Positions 34,570 to 44,327 of a stretch of 61,142 nt of DNA are shown piece after piece (within the stretch, counting starts at the first letter, position 1; each line of letters starts with the position of its first letter). Made by a program: the position numbers and the translations under genes. The stretch is taken from positions 1 to 61,142 of the forward strand of contig JALHMM010000019.1 of assembly GCA_022844045.1 (NCBI GenBank), given 5' to 3'. The notes below the pieces were generated by a model. That model worked only from the letters and a program-made list of their open reading frames with translations, ran no database searches and was not told the origin of the DNA. The stretch is from Reyranellaceae bacterium. GTDB taxonomy: Bacteria; Pseudomonadota; Alphaproteobacteria; Reyranellales; Reyranellaceae.

Positions 34570-35166
34570 TCAGGGATAGAGTTTCTCGGTCCGCCACGCC
34601 GACGCGCTGATGTCGGAGCGCCTGAAGACCGTGCGGTCGTGCAGGCGAAAGGGCATGTCGCGCCAGAACTCGAACATGGTGGGCGCGACGCGAAACCCCG
34701 ACCAGTGCGGCGGTCGCGGCACGGTGCCGATCAGGTGTTTCGCGCCGTACTCCGCGACTTTCTTCTCCAGCGCGAAGCGGCTCTCCAACGGCCGCGACTG
34801 GGCCGAGGCCCAGGCGCCGATCTGGCTGCCGCGCGCGCGGGTGGCGAAATAGGCGTCGGCCTCCTCCGGCGTCGTCTGGCTCACCGGCCCCTCGATACGG
34901 ACCTGCCGGCGCAGCGACTTCCAGTGGAACAGCAGCGCCGCCTTGGGATGGGCCAGCAACTGCTCGCCCTTGCGGCTCTCGTAGTTGGTGTAGAAGACGA
35001 AACCGTCGCGGTCCCAGCCCTTGAGCAGTACCATGCGCAGCGACGGCATGCCGTCGGCGCCGACCGTCGCCAGGGCCAAGGCGTTGGGATCGTTGGGTTC
35101 GCTCTTCTCGGCCTCGGCGAACCACGCGCCAAAGCTCTGCCACGGATCGTCACTGGGTTCGCTCAT
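34570..35166 (-). CDS. pdxH: Pyridoxamine 5'-phosphate oxidase
   Basis: A 198-residue FMN enzyme that makes pyridoxal 5'-phosphate from its pyridoxine or pyridoxamine forms. Seen are the FMN-binding [41 protein letters not shown], the QSRPL segment and the family's C-terminal end (EKLYP, usually RLYP). It is full length. The window is rich in PLP-dependent enzymes (five aminotransferase-fold proteins with hemA), but pdxH is a housekeeping gene and no special link is implied. It is divergent from fabI across 178 bp. Confidence 0.96.
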   Translation of the reverse strand: MSEPSDDPWQSFGAWFAEAEKSEPNDPNALALATVGADGMPSLRMVLLKGWDRDGFVFYTNYESRKGEQLLAHPKAALLFHWKSLRRQVRIEGPVSQTTPEEADAYFATRARGSQIGAWASAQSRPLESRFALEKKVAEYGAKHLIGTVPRPPHWSGFRVAPTMFEFWRDMPFRLHDRTVFRRSDISASAWRTEKLYP

Positions 35167-35289
35167 TGTCCCGACTATGGCCCCCGGGCGCGTCAGGAAA
35201 CCAGTGGCCTATTGTCCCTGTTGGCCGACGCGATCCCCTTGCGGGCACCCGGGCTGCCCGCTACAAGCGGGGTCAAGCTGTTGAAAAAT

Positions 35290-35306
35290 CGTCGCAATCG
35301 GCGACG
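35290..35306 (+). promoter_or_regulatory. Small hairpin in fabI leader
   Basis: CGTCGC-AATCG-GCGACG forms a 6-bp stem 39 bases before the fabI start, next to a TTGAAAAAT stretch. It could be an operator or leader hairpin; evidence is only the dyad. Confidence 0.25.
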
Positions 35307-35344
35307 CCAACGACCTGATACGCAACGATTGCAGAGGTTTCCGT

Positions 35345-36181
35345 ATGACCGCCCCGACGCAGCTCATGGCCGGCAAGAAGGGCCTGATCATGGGCGTCGC
35401 CAACGACCGCTCGATCGCTTGGGGCATCGCCAAGATGGTGCACGATCACGGCGCCCAGCTCGCCTTCACCTACCAGGGCGACGCGCTGAAGCGCCGGGTC
35501 GAGCCGCTGGCCGCATCGATCGGCTGCGACTTCACGGTGCCCTGCGACGTGACGGACGCGGCCAGCATCGAAGCGACCTTCGCCGAGATCGACAAGCGCT
35601 GGGGCGGAGAACTCGACTTCGTCGTGCACTGCATCGCCTTCTCGAACAAGGACGAGCTCAAGGGCCGCTACCTCGACACGTCACCCGACAACTTTGCGAT
35701 GACGATGAACATCAGCTGCTACTCCTTCACCGCGGTGGCGCAGCGCGCCGTGCCCAGGATGAAGAAGGGCGGTAGCTTGCTGACGCTCACCTACTACGGC
35801 GCCGAGCGCGTCATGCCGCACTACAACGTCATGGGCGTCGCGAAGGCCGCGCTCGAGGCCAGCGTGCGCTACCTTGCCGCCGACGTGGGCGACCTGGGCA
35901 TCAGGGTCAACGCCATCTCGGCCGGCCCGATCAAGACGCTCGCCGCCTCGGGTATCGGCGATTTCCGCTACATCCTGAAGTGGAACGAGCTGAACTCGCC
36001 GCTCAAGCGCAACGTCACCACGGAAGAGGTCGGCGGCGCCGGCCTGTTCCTGCTGTCGGATCTCGGCAGCGGCGTCACCGGCGAGGTGATGCATGTCGAT
36101 TCCGGCTACCACGTCGTCGGCATGATCAAGACCTCCTCGGCGACGCAACTCGGCGAGCTGCTTGCCGACTTCAAGGACTGA
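35345..36181 (+). CDS. fabI: Enoyl-[acyl-carrier-protein] reductase (NADH)
   Basis: A 278-residue SDR enzyme for the last reduction of fatty-acid elongation. The N-terminal [18 protein letters not shown] is the FabI nucleotide-binding variant. The catalytic Tyr160 and Lys167 lie in [15 protein letters not shown], with Tyr150 equivalent to Tyr146 of E. coli; all are offset by exactly four from E. coli numbering. AGAGG lies 7 bases before the ATG. aroC starts 2 bases after the stop, the arrangement often seen in alphaproteobacteria. It is the target class of triclosan-type inhibitors. Confidence 0.96.
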   Translation: MTAPTQLMAGKKGLIMGVANDRSIAWGIAKMVHDHGAQLAFTYQGDALKRRVEPLAASIGCDFTVPCDVTDAASIEATFAEIDKRWGGELDFVVHCIAFSNKDELKGRYLDTSPDNFAMTMNISCYSFTAVAQRAVPRMKKGGSLLTLTYYGAERVMPHYNVMGVAKAALEASVRYLAADVGDLGIRVNAISAGPIKTLAASGIGDFRYILKWNELNSPLKRNVTTEEVGGAGLFLLSDLGSGVTGEVMHVDSGYHVVGMIKTSSATQLGELLADFKD

Positions 36182-36183
36182 GT

Positions 36184-37254
36184 GTGGCTGGCAACACTTT
36201 CGGGCACCTGTTCCGGTTCACGAGCTGGGGCGAAAGCCACGGCCCGGCGATCGGCTGCGTCGTCGATGGCACGCCGCCGCGCATCCCGCTGGTCGAGGCC
36301 GACATCCAACGCTTCCTCGACCTGCGCCGCCCCGGCACCTCGCGCTTCGTCACCCAGCGCCAGGAGCCGGATGCGGTGAAGATCCTGTCGGGCGTGTTCG
36401 AGGGCGTGACCACGGGCACACCGATCTCGCTCTTGATCGAGAATGTCGACCAGCGCTCCAAGGACTACGGCGCGATCAAGGACCAGTTCCGGCCGGCGCA
36501 CGCCGACTACACCTATCTGCAGAAATACGGCGTGCGCGATTATCGCGGCGGCGGTCGGCAATCGGCGCGTGAGACGGCGGTGCGGGTCGCCGCTGGCGCG
36601 ATCGCGCGCAAGATTCTCGGCGACGGCATCACCATCCGCGGCGCCGTCGTGCAGATGGGCACGCAGAAGGTCGACCGCGCCAGGTGGGATTGGGACGCCG
36701 TCGGCGACAACCCCTTCTGGTGTCCCGACCGCCAGGCGGCGCAAGCCTGGGAAGGCTATCTCGACGACGTGCGCAAGCGCGGCTCCTCGGTTGGCGCGGT
36801 GATAGAGGTCGTGGCCTCGGGCGTGCCGGCCGGCCTGGGCGCGCCGATCTACGACAAGCTTGACAGCGACATCGCGCGAGCGCTCATGAGCATCAACGCG
36901 GTGAAAGGTGTGGAGATCGGTGACGGATTCGCCGCCGCCGCGCATTCCGGTGAGGAAAACGCCGACGAGATGCGCATGCGCGACGGCAAGGTGACGTTCC
37001 TCGCCAACCACGCGGGCGGCATATTGGGCGGCATCTCCTCGGGCCAGGACATCGTCGCGCGCATGGCGGTGAAGCCCACCAGCTCGATCCTGACGCCGGT
37101 GCGCAGCGTCGATCGGCACGGCAACGATATCGAGATCCGCACAACGGGCCGTCACGATCCCTGCGTCGGCATCCGCGCCACGCCGGTCGCCGAGGCGATG
37201 ATCGCCTGCGTGCTGGCCGACCATCTGCTGCGCCACCGCGCGCAGTGCGGCTGA
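36184..37254 (+). CDS. aroC: Chorismate synthase
   Basis: A 356-residue FMN-dependent lyase that turns EPSP into chorismate, the end of the shikimate pathway. Family signatures are present: [17 protein letters not shown] near the N-terminus, [19 protein letters not shown] in the middle, and [18 protein letters not shown] at the end. The start is GTG 36184, two bases after the fabI TGA; an ATG start is not available in a sensible place. It overlaps the next gene by one base (TGATG), giving a tight fabI-aroC-membrane protein run. Confidence 0.97.
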   Translation: MAGNTFGHLFRFTSWGESHGPAIGCVVDGTPPRIPLVEADIQRFLDLRRPGTSRFVTQRQEPDAVKILSGVFEGVTTGTPISLLIENVDQRSKDYGAIKDQFRPAHADYTYLQKYGVRDYRGGGRQSARETAVRVAAGAIARKILGDGITIRGAVVQMGTQKVDRARWDWDAVGDNPFWCPDRQAAQAWEGYLDDVRKRGSSVGAVIEVVASGVPAGLGAPIYDKLDSDIARALMSINAVKGVEIGDGFAAAAHSGEENADEMRMRDGKVTFLANHAGGILGGISSGQDIVARMAVKPTSSILTPVRSVDRHGNDIEIRTTGRHDPCVGIRATPVAEAMIACVLADHLLRHRAQCG

Positions 37255-37775
37255 TGGCCAAGCGCGAGCGCCTCGAGATCCGCTTCAGCCAGACCTTCCA
37301 TATCACGCTGGCGGCGATCGGCGTGATCCTGCCGGTCGTGGCGGCCATTTGGCTGGCGGCCAACTTCGAGAAACTGGGCGGCGAGGGATCGAGCGGCCGT
37401 TTCGTCTTTCTCGGCCTGTGCACCGTGGGCCTGCTCTATTACGCCGGCCGCGCCATCGCGCGCCTGCGCGAGACGCGGCCGCAGATCATCGTCGACAACA
37501 AGGGCGTATGGTTGGGATTCGGCCGCGACGTGCTGCTGCCCTGGTCCGACATCCGCCTCGCCCGCCCGCGCGGCATCCGTCGTACGCTGCAGATCGGCAT
37601 TACGCCCGACCTCTACACCCGCCTCAATCTCTCCCTGTTCAATCTCGATGATAATCTGACGGCGGTTCCCGGTGGTGGCGCCTCGGTCGGCGTGCGCTTC
37701 AATGGCCTCGACCGGCCGATGCGCGACCTGTACGAGGCTATGAAGATCTGGAAGCCCGGCCTGCCCATGCGTTGA
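37254..37775 (+). CDS. Membrane protein with PH-like domain
   Basis: A 173-residue protein. Two hydrophobic segments (about residues 15-37 and 49-66) are followed by a cytosolic beta-rich part, RPQIIVDNKGVWLGFGRDVLLPWSDI, which has the look of the bacterial PH-like domains found after paired helices. No function is known. The ATG shares its A with the aroC stop, so it is translationally coupled. It may serve membrane or lipid-related tasks, but position alone cannot show that. Confidence 0.65.
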   Translation: MAKRERLEIRFSQTFHITLAAIGVILPVVAAIWLAANFEKLGGEGSSGRFVFLGLCTVGLLYYAGRAIARLRETRPQIIVDNKGVWLGFGRDVLLPWSDIRLARPRGIRRTLQIGITPDLYTRLNLSLFNLDDNLTAVPGGGASVGVRFNGLDRPMRDLYEAMKIWKPGLPMR

Positions 37776-37783
37776 GGATCGCC

Positions 37784-38356
37784 ATGCCGCAACCTGCTCA
37801 CCTCTGGAAACTGGATATCCCCTCCCCGGATCCGACCGAGGAGGACCTGAAGAAGTACTGGGCGAAGTGCGTCGAGAAGCTCGGCATGGTGCCCAACGTC
37901 ATCCGCGCCGTGTCGACCAACCCCAGGAAGGCCCGCGCCTTCATCTCGATGTACAACGAGCTGATGCTCGGCGAGTCCGGCCTGAGCAAGCTCGAGCGCG
38001 AGATGGTGGCCGTCGTCGTGTCGAGCGCCAACCGCTGCTACTACTGCCTCGTTGCCCATGGTCAGGCCGTGCGCCAGTATTCCGGCGATCCGCAACTGGG
38101 CGAGATGATGGTGATGAACTATCGTGTCGCCGATATGCCGGCGCGCCAGCGCGCCATGCTCGACTTCGCCTGGAAACTCACCCTGAGCCCCTTCGACGTC
38201 GGCGACGCCGATCGCCAAGCCCTGCGCGCACTGGGCTTCAGCGAGCGCGATCTATACGATCTGTGCGACGTGGTGGCGTTCTTCAACATGTCCAACCGCA
38301 TGGCGCACGGGACCGAGATGATGCCCAACGCCGAATACCACGCGCAGAGCCGCTGA
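37784..38356 (+). CDS. AhpD-like/carboxymuconolactone decarboxylase-family peroxidase-related protein
   Basis: A 190-residue all-helical protein with the AhpD-type redox centre ANRCYYCLVAHGQAVR: CxxC (Cys85, Cys88) followed by His92, with an upstream Glu in LEREM. This is the uncharacterised peroxidase-related subfamily, generally assumed to reduce hydroperoxides using thiols. A TGAGGA motif stands before the ATG. Its stop overlaps the radical SAM start (TGATG), so the two proteins are made together, which hints at a shared or protective role for an oxygen-sensitive enzyme. Confidence 0.85.
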   Translation: MPQPAHLWKLDIPSPDPTEEDLKKYWAKCVEKLGMVPNVIRAVSTNPRKARAFISMYNELMLGESGLSKLEREMVAVVVSSANRCYYCLVAHGQAVRQYSGDPQLGEMMVMNYRVADMPARQRAMLDFAWKLTLSPFDVGDADRQALRALGFSERDLYDLCDVVAFFNMSNRMAHGTEMMPNAEYHAQSR

Positions 38357-39324
38357 TGCCCGATACGGTCCTGCCAATCGACGGTGCGACGGCGCCCGCC
38401 CGCCTCAGAGTAGAGGCCTCCTCGTTCTGCCAGCTGCGCTGCCCGTCCTGCCCGACCACGGATCGGGCGATCGACGCGCATGTCGGCAAGGGCTTCCTCA
38501 AGCCCGCCGATTTCGCCGCCCTGCTCGCCGCCAATCCCGCCGTGCGCGAGATCGAGCTGTCGAATTACGGCGAGGCGCTGATGAATCCCGCGATGCCGGA
38601 CATCCTGCGCATCGCCCATGAGCGCGGCGTGGCAACCATGATCGCCAACGGCGCCAACCTCAACACCGCGTCGCCGGCGGCGCTCGAAGCGCTGGTGCGT
38701 TACCGCGTGCGGTCGATCATGTGCTCGATCGACGGGGCCACGCAGGAGACCTACGAGAAGTACCGGGTGCGCGGTAATCTCGAGAAGGTCCTGGCCAACA
38801 TCCGCGCCATCAACGACTGGAAGGCGAAGCTCGGCATCGATGAGCCCCTGCTGGTCTGGCGCATGATCCTGTTCGAGCACAACAAGCACGAGGTCGAGCT
38901 CGCGCATGCCATGGCGACGCAGCTCGGCATGCGCTTCAAGCTCAAGCTCAGCTGGGACGAGGACATCGCGCCGACAGAGGTATCGCCCGAGGTGATGCAT
39001 TGGCTCGACACGCCGGCGGTGCGCCGCTCGGAGTGGGAAGCGCAGACCGGCGAGGCCTATCTCGCCGACATGTGCGAGCAGCTCTGGGACGAGCCGCAGA
39101 TCAACTGGGATGGCAAGGTGCTGGGCTGCTGCCGCAATTTCTGGGGCGATTTCGGCGGCAACGTCTTCAAGCAGAGCATGGACGAGGCGTTGGGCCACGA
39201 GAAGATGCGCTACGCCAAGGCGATGCTACGTGGCGACGCGCCCGAGCGCGCCGACATCCCCTGTACGACCTGCGATATCTATCATAAGCGCCGTGCCGCA
39301 GCGCAGTGGATCAACCGGCCATAG
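38356..39324 (+). CDS. Radical SAM/SPASM protein, unknown substrate
   Basis: A 322-residue radical SAM enzyme. The [4Fe-4S] motif CxxxCxxC is FCQLRCPSCP (Cys25, Cys29, Cys32) and the SAM-contacting ELSNYGEALMNP strand follows. The C-terminal SPASM-like part holds Cys in DMCEQLW, KVLGCCRNFWGDFGGN and PCTTC, probably for one or two auxiliary clusters. SPASM enzymes modify peptides, nucleosides or sugars; no precursor peptide was found nearby. It is coupled to the AhpD-like gene and is the last member of the fabI run. The long open frame further upstream is antisense or out of frame. Confidence 0.85.
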   Translation: MPDTVLPIDGATAPARLRVEASSFCQLRCPSCPTTDRAIDAHVGKGFLKPADFAALLAANPAVREIELSNYGEALMNPAMPDILRIAHERGVATMIANGANLNTASPAALEALVRYRVRSIMCSIDGATQETYEKYRVRGNLEKVLANIRAINDWKAKLGIDEPLLVWRMILFEHNKHEVELAHAMATQLGMRFKLKLSWDEDIAPTEVSPEVMHWLDTPAVRRSEWEAQTGEAYLADMCEQLWDEPQINWDGKVLGCCRNFWGDFGGNVFKQSMDEALGHEKMRYAKAMLRGDAPERADIPCTTCDIYHKRRAAAQWINRP

Positions 39325-39329
39325 TCTTG

Positions 39330-39360
39330 TGGGACCACCGGCGAAACGCCAGCGGTCCCA
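39330..39360. terminator. Bidirectional terminator between radical SAM and livM genes
   Basis: TGGGACC...GGCG-AAA-CGCC...GGTCCCA forms a 14-bp stem with two mismatches and a 3-base loop, exactly between the two converging stops (39324 and 39362). U-runs are short, so efficiency is uncertain. Confidence 0.6.
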
Positions 39361-39361
39361 A

Positions 39362-40354
39362 TCAAGCCGTGGCCTTCGCGGGCTTCGCCGCCGCCGGCTT
39401 ACGCCCCAGATCGAGGATGCTGCCCAGGATACCCTTGGGCAGGAAGATGATGAACACGACCAGCAGCACGCCGTAGACGAGGTTGTCCCAGCCCACCGCC
39501 TTGGTGCCAAAGCCGATGCGCAATGCCTCGGCCATCAGGATGGTGATGATGGCGCCCACGGTCGGGCCGAGCGAGACGTAGATGCCGCCGACGACGACGG
39601 CGAACACCATCTGCAGCGACACGGCGATACCGCTCACCGTGTCGGGCGAGATGAACATCTGATACTGGCAATAGAGCGCGCCGGCGAGCGCCGTCATGAC
39701 GGCGCTGAGTACGGTGATCTTCAGTTTCTCGGCCGTCACGTTGACGCCGGCGGCTGCCGAGGCGTCCTCGTCCTCGGAGATCGCTTCCATGGCGTAGCGC
39801 GCCATGCTGCGATCGACGAAGTGCCAGATGGCGAGTCCTACTACCCACACCCCCAGGGCGATCAGGTACCAGGTCTCTTTCTCGGTGAACTGCATGGCGA
39901 CCAAGCCGCTGCCCTTGGTGCGCTCCGGCGTGTAGCCCAGCGAGCCACCGGTCCAGTCGCGAGTCGCGGTGATGACCTGCAGCACGATACCGGATAGAGC
40001 GAGCGTCACCAGGGCGAAGTAGTGGCCGGTTATGCGAAAGCGGAAGCACGGGTAGGCGACGATCAGCGCCAGCACGCCGGCGGTCACCATGGCTATCGGG
40101 ATACCGATCCACGGCGAAATGCCGAGATGGTTCCACATCAGCGCCGTGACGTAGGCGCCGACGCCCATGAATCCGCCATGGCCCAGCGATACCAGGCCGA
40201 AGCGGCCCATCATCGACCACGAGGTGTAGGCGAAGGACCAGATCAGGATGAGGATCAGGATGTGCAGGGGATAGGGCGAGCGATAGACGAAGGGCAGCAG
40301 GATCAGGACGAGCAGCCCGATGCCGCCGAGGATCTGGTTGCGCGAGAGGCTCAT
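39362..40354 (-). CDS. livM: Branched-chain amino acid ABC transporter permease LivM
   Basis: A 330-residue inner-membrane permease with 9-10 hydrophobic helices. The LivM marker region is GLVSLGHGGFMGVGAYVTAL, and the EAA-type segment reads ARYAMEAISEDEDASAAAGVNVTAEKLK. The C-terminus is Ala/Lys-rich. The ATG at 40354 overlaps the livH stop (ATGA). It ends the livKGFHM operon. Substrate could be leucine-type amino acids, amides or aromatic acids; Liv-type systems are widely re-used. Confidence 0.92.
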   Translation of the reverse strand: MSLSRNQILGGIGLLVLILLPFVYRSPYPLHILILILIWSFAYTSWSMMGRFGLVSLGHGGFMGVGAYVTALMWNHLGISPWIGIPIAMVTAGVLALIVAYPCFRFRITGHYFALVTLALSGIVLQVITATRDWTGGSLGYTPERTKGSGLVAMQFTEKETWYLIALGVWVVGLAIWHFVDRSMARYAMEAISEDEDASAAAGVNVTAEKLKITVLSAVMTALAGALYCQYQMFISPDTVSGIAVSLQMVFAVVVGGIYVSLGPTVGAIITILMAEALRIGFGTKAVGWDNLVYGVLLVVFIIFLPKGILGSILDLGRKPAAAKPAKATA

Positions 40355-41223
40355 GTGCGCCTCGCCAGCAGGCCGCCGGGCCGGATGAACATCATCACGA
40401 TGAAGAAGCCGAAGGCCAGCACGTACCCCCACTCCAGATCCGACACCAGCCCGCCGATGGCGATGATCTCGGCGAACACGAAGGCGGCGATGAAGCCGCC
40501 GATCAGGTTACCCAGCCCGCCGAGCACGCAGATCAGGAAGGTGATCGGCCCGAAGCTCAGGCCGACGAAGGGATGCACATCGTATTGCAGCACCAACACG
40601 CAGGCGCCCAGCCCGGCCAGTCCGCCACCCAGCGCCGAGGTGATGAGGTAGATGCGCCGGCTGTCGACGCCCATCAGGGTCATGATCTGGCGATCCTGGG
40701 CGATGGCGCGGATGGCGATGCCGGTATAGGTGCGGGTCAGGAAGAGATAGACCAGCACCATGCCGACCAGCGCCGCGCCGAAAGCGATCAGGCGCGGATA
40801 GGAAATGAACATGTTGCCGACCTCGAGCACCGGCAGGCGGATGCCAAGGTTGCGGAACTCGATGCCGAAGGCGACGGTGGCGAAGCTCTGCAGGAAGAAC
40901 AGCACGCCGCCGGTAGCCAGCAGCTGGTTGATCGGCGGGGCGTTGAGCAGCGGCTCGATGACGATGTAGTGCAGCGCCATGCCGAGCACCGCGACCAGCG
41001 CGATGCAGGCCGGCACCGCCAGCGGGATGGGCACGCCGTAAACCGTCACCAGGAAGTACATGCCGTACATGCCGACCATGATCAGCTCGGCGTAGCAGAT
41101 CCAGGTGACGTCGATGACGCCGAAGATCAGGTTGAGCCCCAGCGCGAGCAGCGCCAGCAGGCCGCCCAGCAGAATGCCGTTGATCACGGCCTCCGCCATC
41201 TCGATGCTGAACAGGAAATCCAT
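40351..41223 (-). CDS. livH: Branched-chain amino acid ABC transporter permease LivH
   Basis: A 290-residue permease with about eight hydrophobic helices. LivH markers are the N-terminal NGILLGGLLALLALGLNLIFGV and the loop RTYTGIAIRAIAQDRQIMTLMGVDSRRIY, which contacts the ATPases. It starts 12 bases after livF and overlaps livM by 4. It forms the membrane heterodimer with LivM. Confidence 0.93.
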   Translation of the reverse strand: MDFLFSIEMAEAVINGILLGGLLALLALGLNLIFGVIDVTWICYAELIMVGMYGMYFLVTVYGVPIPLAVPACIALVAVLGMALHYIVIEPLLNAPPINQLLATGGVLFFLQSFATVAFGIEFRNLGIRLPVLEVGNMFISYPRLIAFGAALVGMVLVYLFLTRTYTGIAIRAIAQDRQIMTLMGVDSRRIYLITSALGGGLAGLGACVLVLQYDVHPFVGLSFGPITFLICVLGGLGNLIGGFIAAFVFAEIIAIGGLVSDLEWGYVLAFGFFIVMMFIRPGGLLARRT

Positions 41224-41235
41224 CGCGAACTCTCC

Positions 41236-41940
<705 letters not shown>

Positions 41941-41945
41941 GGCGC

Positions 41946-42698
41946 TCAGCCTCCGCCGCCGGTCGCGGCCTGGACCGCGTCCGCATCCGTGCCGAGATAG
42001 ACCTCGATCACCTTGGGATCGTGCGCGACGGCCGAGGGCAGGCCCTCGGAAATCTTCTCGCCGTGATCGAGCACCATGACCCGGTCGACCACGCGCATCA
42101 GCACGCCCATGATGTGCTCGACCCAGATGATGGTGATGCCGAGCTCGGTGCGGATACGGCGCAGCATATCGGCGGCCTGGTCCATCTCGTGCTCGTCGAG
42201 CCCGCCCAGGCTCTCGTCGGCGAGCAGCAATCGCGGACCGGTGGCCAACGCCTTGGCCAGCTCCAGCTTCTTGAGACCGGCGGCGCCCAGGCCGTCGACC
42301 GAGGCGTCGCGATCGGTCGGCAGGCCGACCATCGCCAACGCCTTCTCGGCGGCGTCGAAGGCTTTCGTCTTCGAATGGCTGCCCTGGCCGTAGTAGCCGG
42401 CCAGCGCCACGTTGTCGAAGATCGACAGGCGCCGGAACGGTCGCGGAATCTGGAAGGTGCGGCCGATGCCGCGGTTGATGATCCAGTGCGGCGCGTGCCC
42501 GGCGATCTGCCGCCCCTCGAAGAGGATCGATCCCGCCGTCGGCGCCAGGGTGCCCGACAGCATGTTGAAGATCGTGCTCTTGCCCGAGCCATTGGGGCCG
42601 ATCAGACCGAGGATCTCGCCCTGATCGACCTTGAAGGACACGTTGTTCACCGCCGTGAAGCCACCGAAGCGCTTCACGAGTCCATCGACGCTCAGCAC
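41946..42698 (-). CDS. livG: Branched-chain amino acid ABC transporter ATPase LivG
   Basis: A 250-residue ATPase with Walker A GPNGSGKST, the LivG-specific insertion after it (RTFQIPRPFRRLSIFDNV), Walker B LLLADESLGGLDEHE and H-loop VEHI. The signature motif is atypical, LGAAGLKKLELAKAL in place of LSGGQ-type, a loosening seen in some LivG lineages. The Asp-Glu of Walker B is followed by Ser-Leu-Gly-Gly rather than Pro-x-x-Gly. The start is GTG 42698 with no good ribosome-binding site. The C-terminus has a poly-Gly tail. Confidence 0.9.
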   Translation of the reverse strand: MLSVDGLVKRFGGFTAVNNVSFKVDQGEILGLIGPNGSGKSTIFNMLSGTLAPTAGSILFEGRQIAGHAPHWIINRGIGRTFQIPRPFRRLSIFDNVALAGYYGQGSHSKTKAFDAAEKALAMVGLPTDRDASVDGLGAAGLKKLELAKALATGPRLLLADESLGGLDEHEMDQAADMLRRIRTELGITIIWVEHIMGVLMRVVDRVMVLDHGEKISEGLPSAVAHDPKVIEVYLGTDADAVQAATGGGG

Positions 42699-42735
42699 GC
42701 GCGGGCCGTACCGTCTGTCGCGCCGGCTCGGCGGG

Positions 42736-44049
42736 TCACTTCGCCGCGTAGGGCGAGGTCGCCGGGAACGGCAACACCGCCTCGCGCTGCGCCTGGCTCT
42801 TGGGCCACACGATATGCGCCTGATCGTCGATGTACTGCACGATCACCGGGAAGGCGCGTGCGTTCTGCCCAGCCATCGGCGAGCCCTCGCCCTCGAACTT
42901 CACGCCGAAGCCGAGCATCGTGCCGCCCTCCTGCAGGTCGACCTCGAGCGCCGCCTTGCGCAGCGCGTCGGCGTCGACGCCGCCATGCTTGCTGATGGCG
43001 CGCGGCAGCACTTCGGTGAAGAAGACGTAAGTGTTCGAGGCCGCCATGCCGACATGAGCCGACTTGATGGCCGTGCCCGGCCGCGCCTTCTCGTACTCGG
43101 TGCCGACCATGGCGATCAGCGGCGGCAGCTTGGTGTCGAGCGCCTTCTGGTTGGCCTGCCAGATCGAGATCGGATCGACGTTGAAGAAGTGGTTGACGTC
43201 CTTGCCGAGCGCTTCCTTCAGCTTGTCGTACACGCCGTAGCCGGCACCGTGGCCGACCAGCGCGCTGAAGCGCAGCCCGCCCTCGCGCGCCTGGCGCAGG
43301 AACAGCGAGATGTCGGGGTTGTAGCCGGTGTGGAAGATCACGTCGGGGCGCGCGCGGCGCAGCTTGGTGACCAGCGCCGAGAGGTCAGGCGCGGTCGCGG
43401 CGTAGCCTTCCTTGAGCACCATCTGGAAGCCTGCCTTCTTGGCCCCCTCCTCGTTGCCCTTCGAGACGTCAACGCCATAGGCGCCGTCCTCGTGGATGAT
43501 CGCCACGCGCAGGTCCTTGGGGTCCTTGCCGAACTTGGACTGGCTGTGCGCGGCAATGAAATCCATCGACATCAGGCCGAACTGCCGGCCGCTGGGCTGT
43601 GAGCGGAAGACGTACTTGAGGTTGCGGTTCTCGAGCACCGCCGAAGAAATGCAAGTGGTGATCCACATGAACTTCTTCAGCTGCTCGACGCGCGCCGCCA
43701 CTGGCACGCATTGCGCCGAGGAGAAGAAGCCGAGCAGCATGTCGACCTTTTCCTGCTCGACCAGGCGCACCGCCTCGTTGATGGCGACGTCGGGCTTGCT
43801 CTGCGCGTCGGCATAGACCGCCTCGATCTTGTAGCCGCCGACGCCACCCTGCTTGATGAAGTGGTCGATCATGATCTTGGCGCCGAGCGCATGCAGGTCG
43901 GAGCCGCCGCCGGCCAGCGGGCCGGTGTAGTCGTAGATCACGCCGATCTTGAGCTTTTTCTCCTGGGCCTGGGCTACGCCCACGACGCCCAAGGTCAGGG
44001 CGGCGATGGCCACGCCACCCAGCAGGCGGCCGAATGCACGCTTCATCAT
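42736..44049 (-). CDS. Branched-chain amino acid ABC transporter substrate-binding protein
   Basis: A 437-residue periplasmic protein with a Sec signal (residues 1-28, cleaved after AQA) and the type I periplasmic-binding fold of the Leu/Ile/Val family. It begins KIGVIYDYTGPLAGGGSDLHALGAKIMIDHF and includes ADAQSKPDVAINEAVRLVEQEKVD, then FFSSAQCVPVAARVEQL. It leads the liv operon, with livG 37 bases downstream. GGAGG lies 5 bases before the first of two adjacent ATGs (44049, 44046). The tRNA-Thr gene lies upstream on the other strand. Confidence 0.92.
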   Translation of the reverse strand: MMKRAFGRLLGGVAIAALTLGVVGVAQAQEKKLKIGVIYDYTGPLAGGGSDLHALGAKIMIDHFIKQGGVGGYKIEAVYADAQSKPDVAINEAVRLVEQEKVDMLLGFFSSAQCVPVAARVEQLKKFMWITTCISSAVLENRNLKYVFRSQPSGRQFGLMSMDFIAAHSQSKFGKDPKDLRVAIIHEDGAYGVDVSKGNEEGAKKAGFQMVLKEGYAATAPDLSALVTKLRRARPDVIFHTGYNPDISLFLRQAREGGLRFSALVGHGAGYGVYDKLKEALGKDVNHFFNVDPISIWQANQKALDTKLPPLIAMVGTEYEKARPGTAIKSAHVGMAASNTYVFFTEVLPRAISKHGGVDADALRKAALEVDLQEGGTMLGFGVKFEGEGSPMAGQNARAFPVIVQYIDDQAHIVWPKSQAQREAVLPFPATSPYAAK

Positions 44050-44165
44050 GATGTCCTCCCGGGCGACGCCGCGCCGATTATTGTTGGCGCGATCACACGG
44101 GCTGGGCACCGCAATGTCAAGCGCTGTGGCCGGCCCGCCGACCACGCCGCGAAAACAGCCAAACA

Positions 44166-44194
44166 TTTCGTTCCCGATATCAGCGGGTTATACT
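44166..44194 (+). promoter_or_regulatory. Promoter of tRNA-Thr
   Basis: TATACT (44189-44194) is a near-consensus -10 box ending 8 bases before the tRNA. The -35 region 17 bases upstream (TTTCGT) is weak. Transcription would start about 44201, leaving almost no leader. Confidence 0.4.
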
Positions 44195-44202
44195 CCCGGC
44201 AT

Positions 44203-44277
44203 GCCGGGTTAGCTCAGGGGTAGAGCAACCGCCTTGTAAGCGGTAGGTCGTCGGTTCAATTCCGACACCCGGCACCA
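44203..44277 (+). tRNA. tRNA-Thr (anticodon UGU)
   Basis: A complete 75-nt cloverleaf. The acceptor stem is GCCGGGT/ACCCGGC with discriminator A and encoded CCA (44275-44277). The D arm is GCTC...GAGC, the anticodon stem ACCGC/GCGGT with loop CTTGTAA (anticodon TGT), and the T arm contains GGTTCAATTCC. It reads ACA codons. It marks the left border of the polysaccharide locus; no integrase or duplicated tRNA 3' end was found in the window. Confidence 0.96.
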
Positions 44278-44327
44278 GGCGCGCGGCCGACGGTTCCCTC
44301 CCGGCGGTGCCAACGCGAGGACAACAC

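Noticed and set aside
44203..44277. tRNA-Thr as a used attachment site
   Set aside because: No integrase gene and no second copy of the tRNA 3' end was found in the window; an island remains only a possibility.
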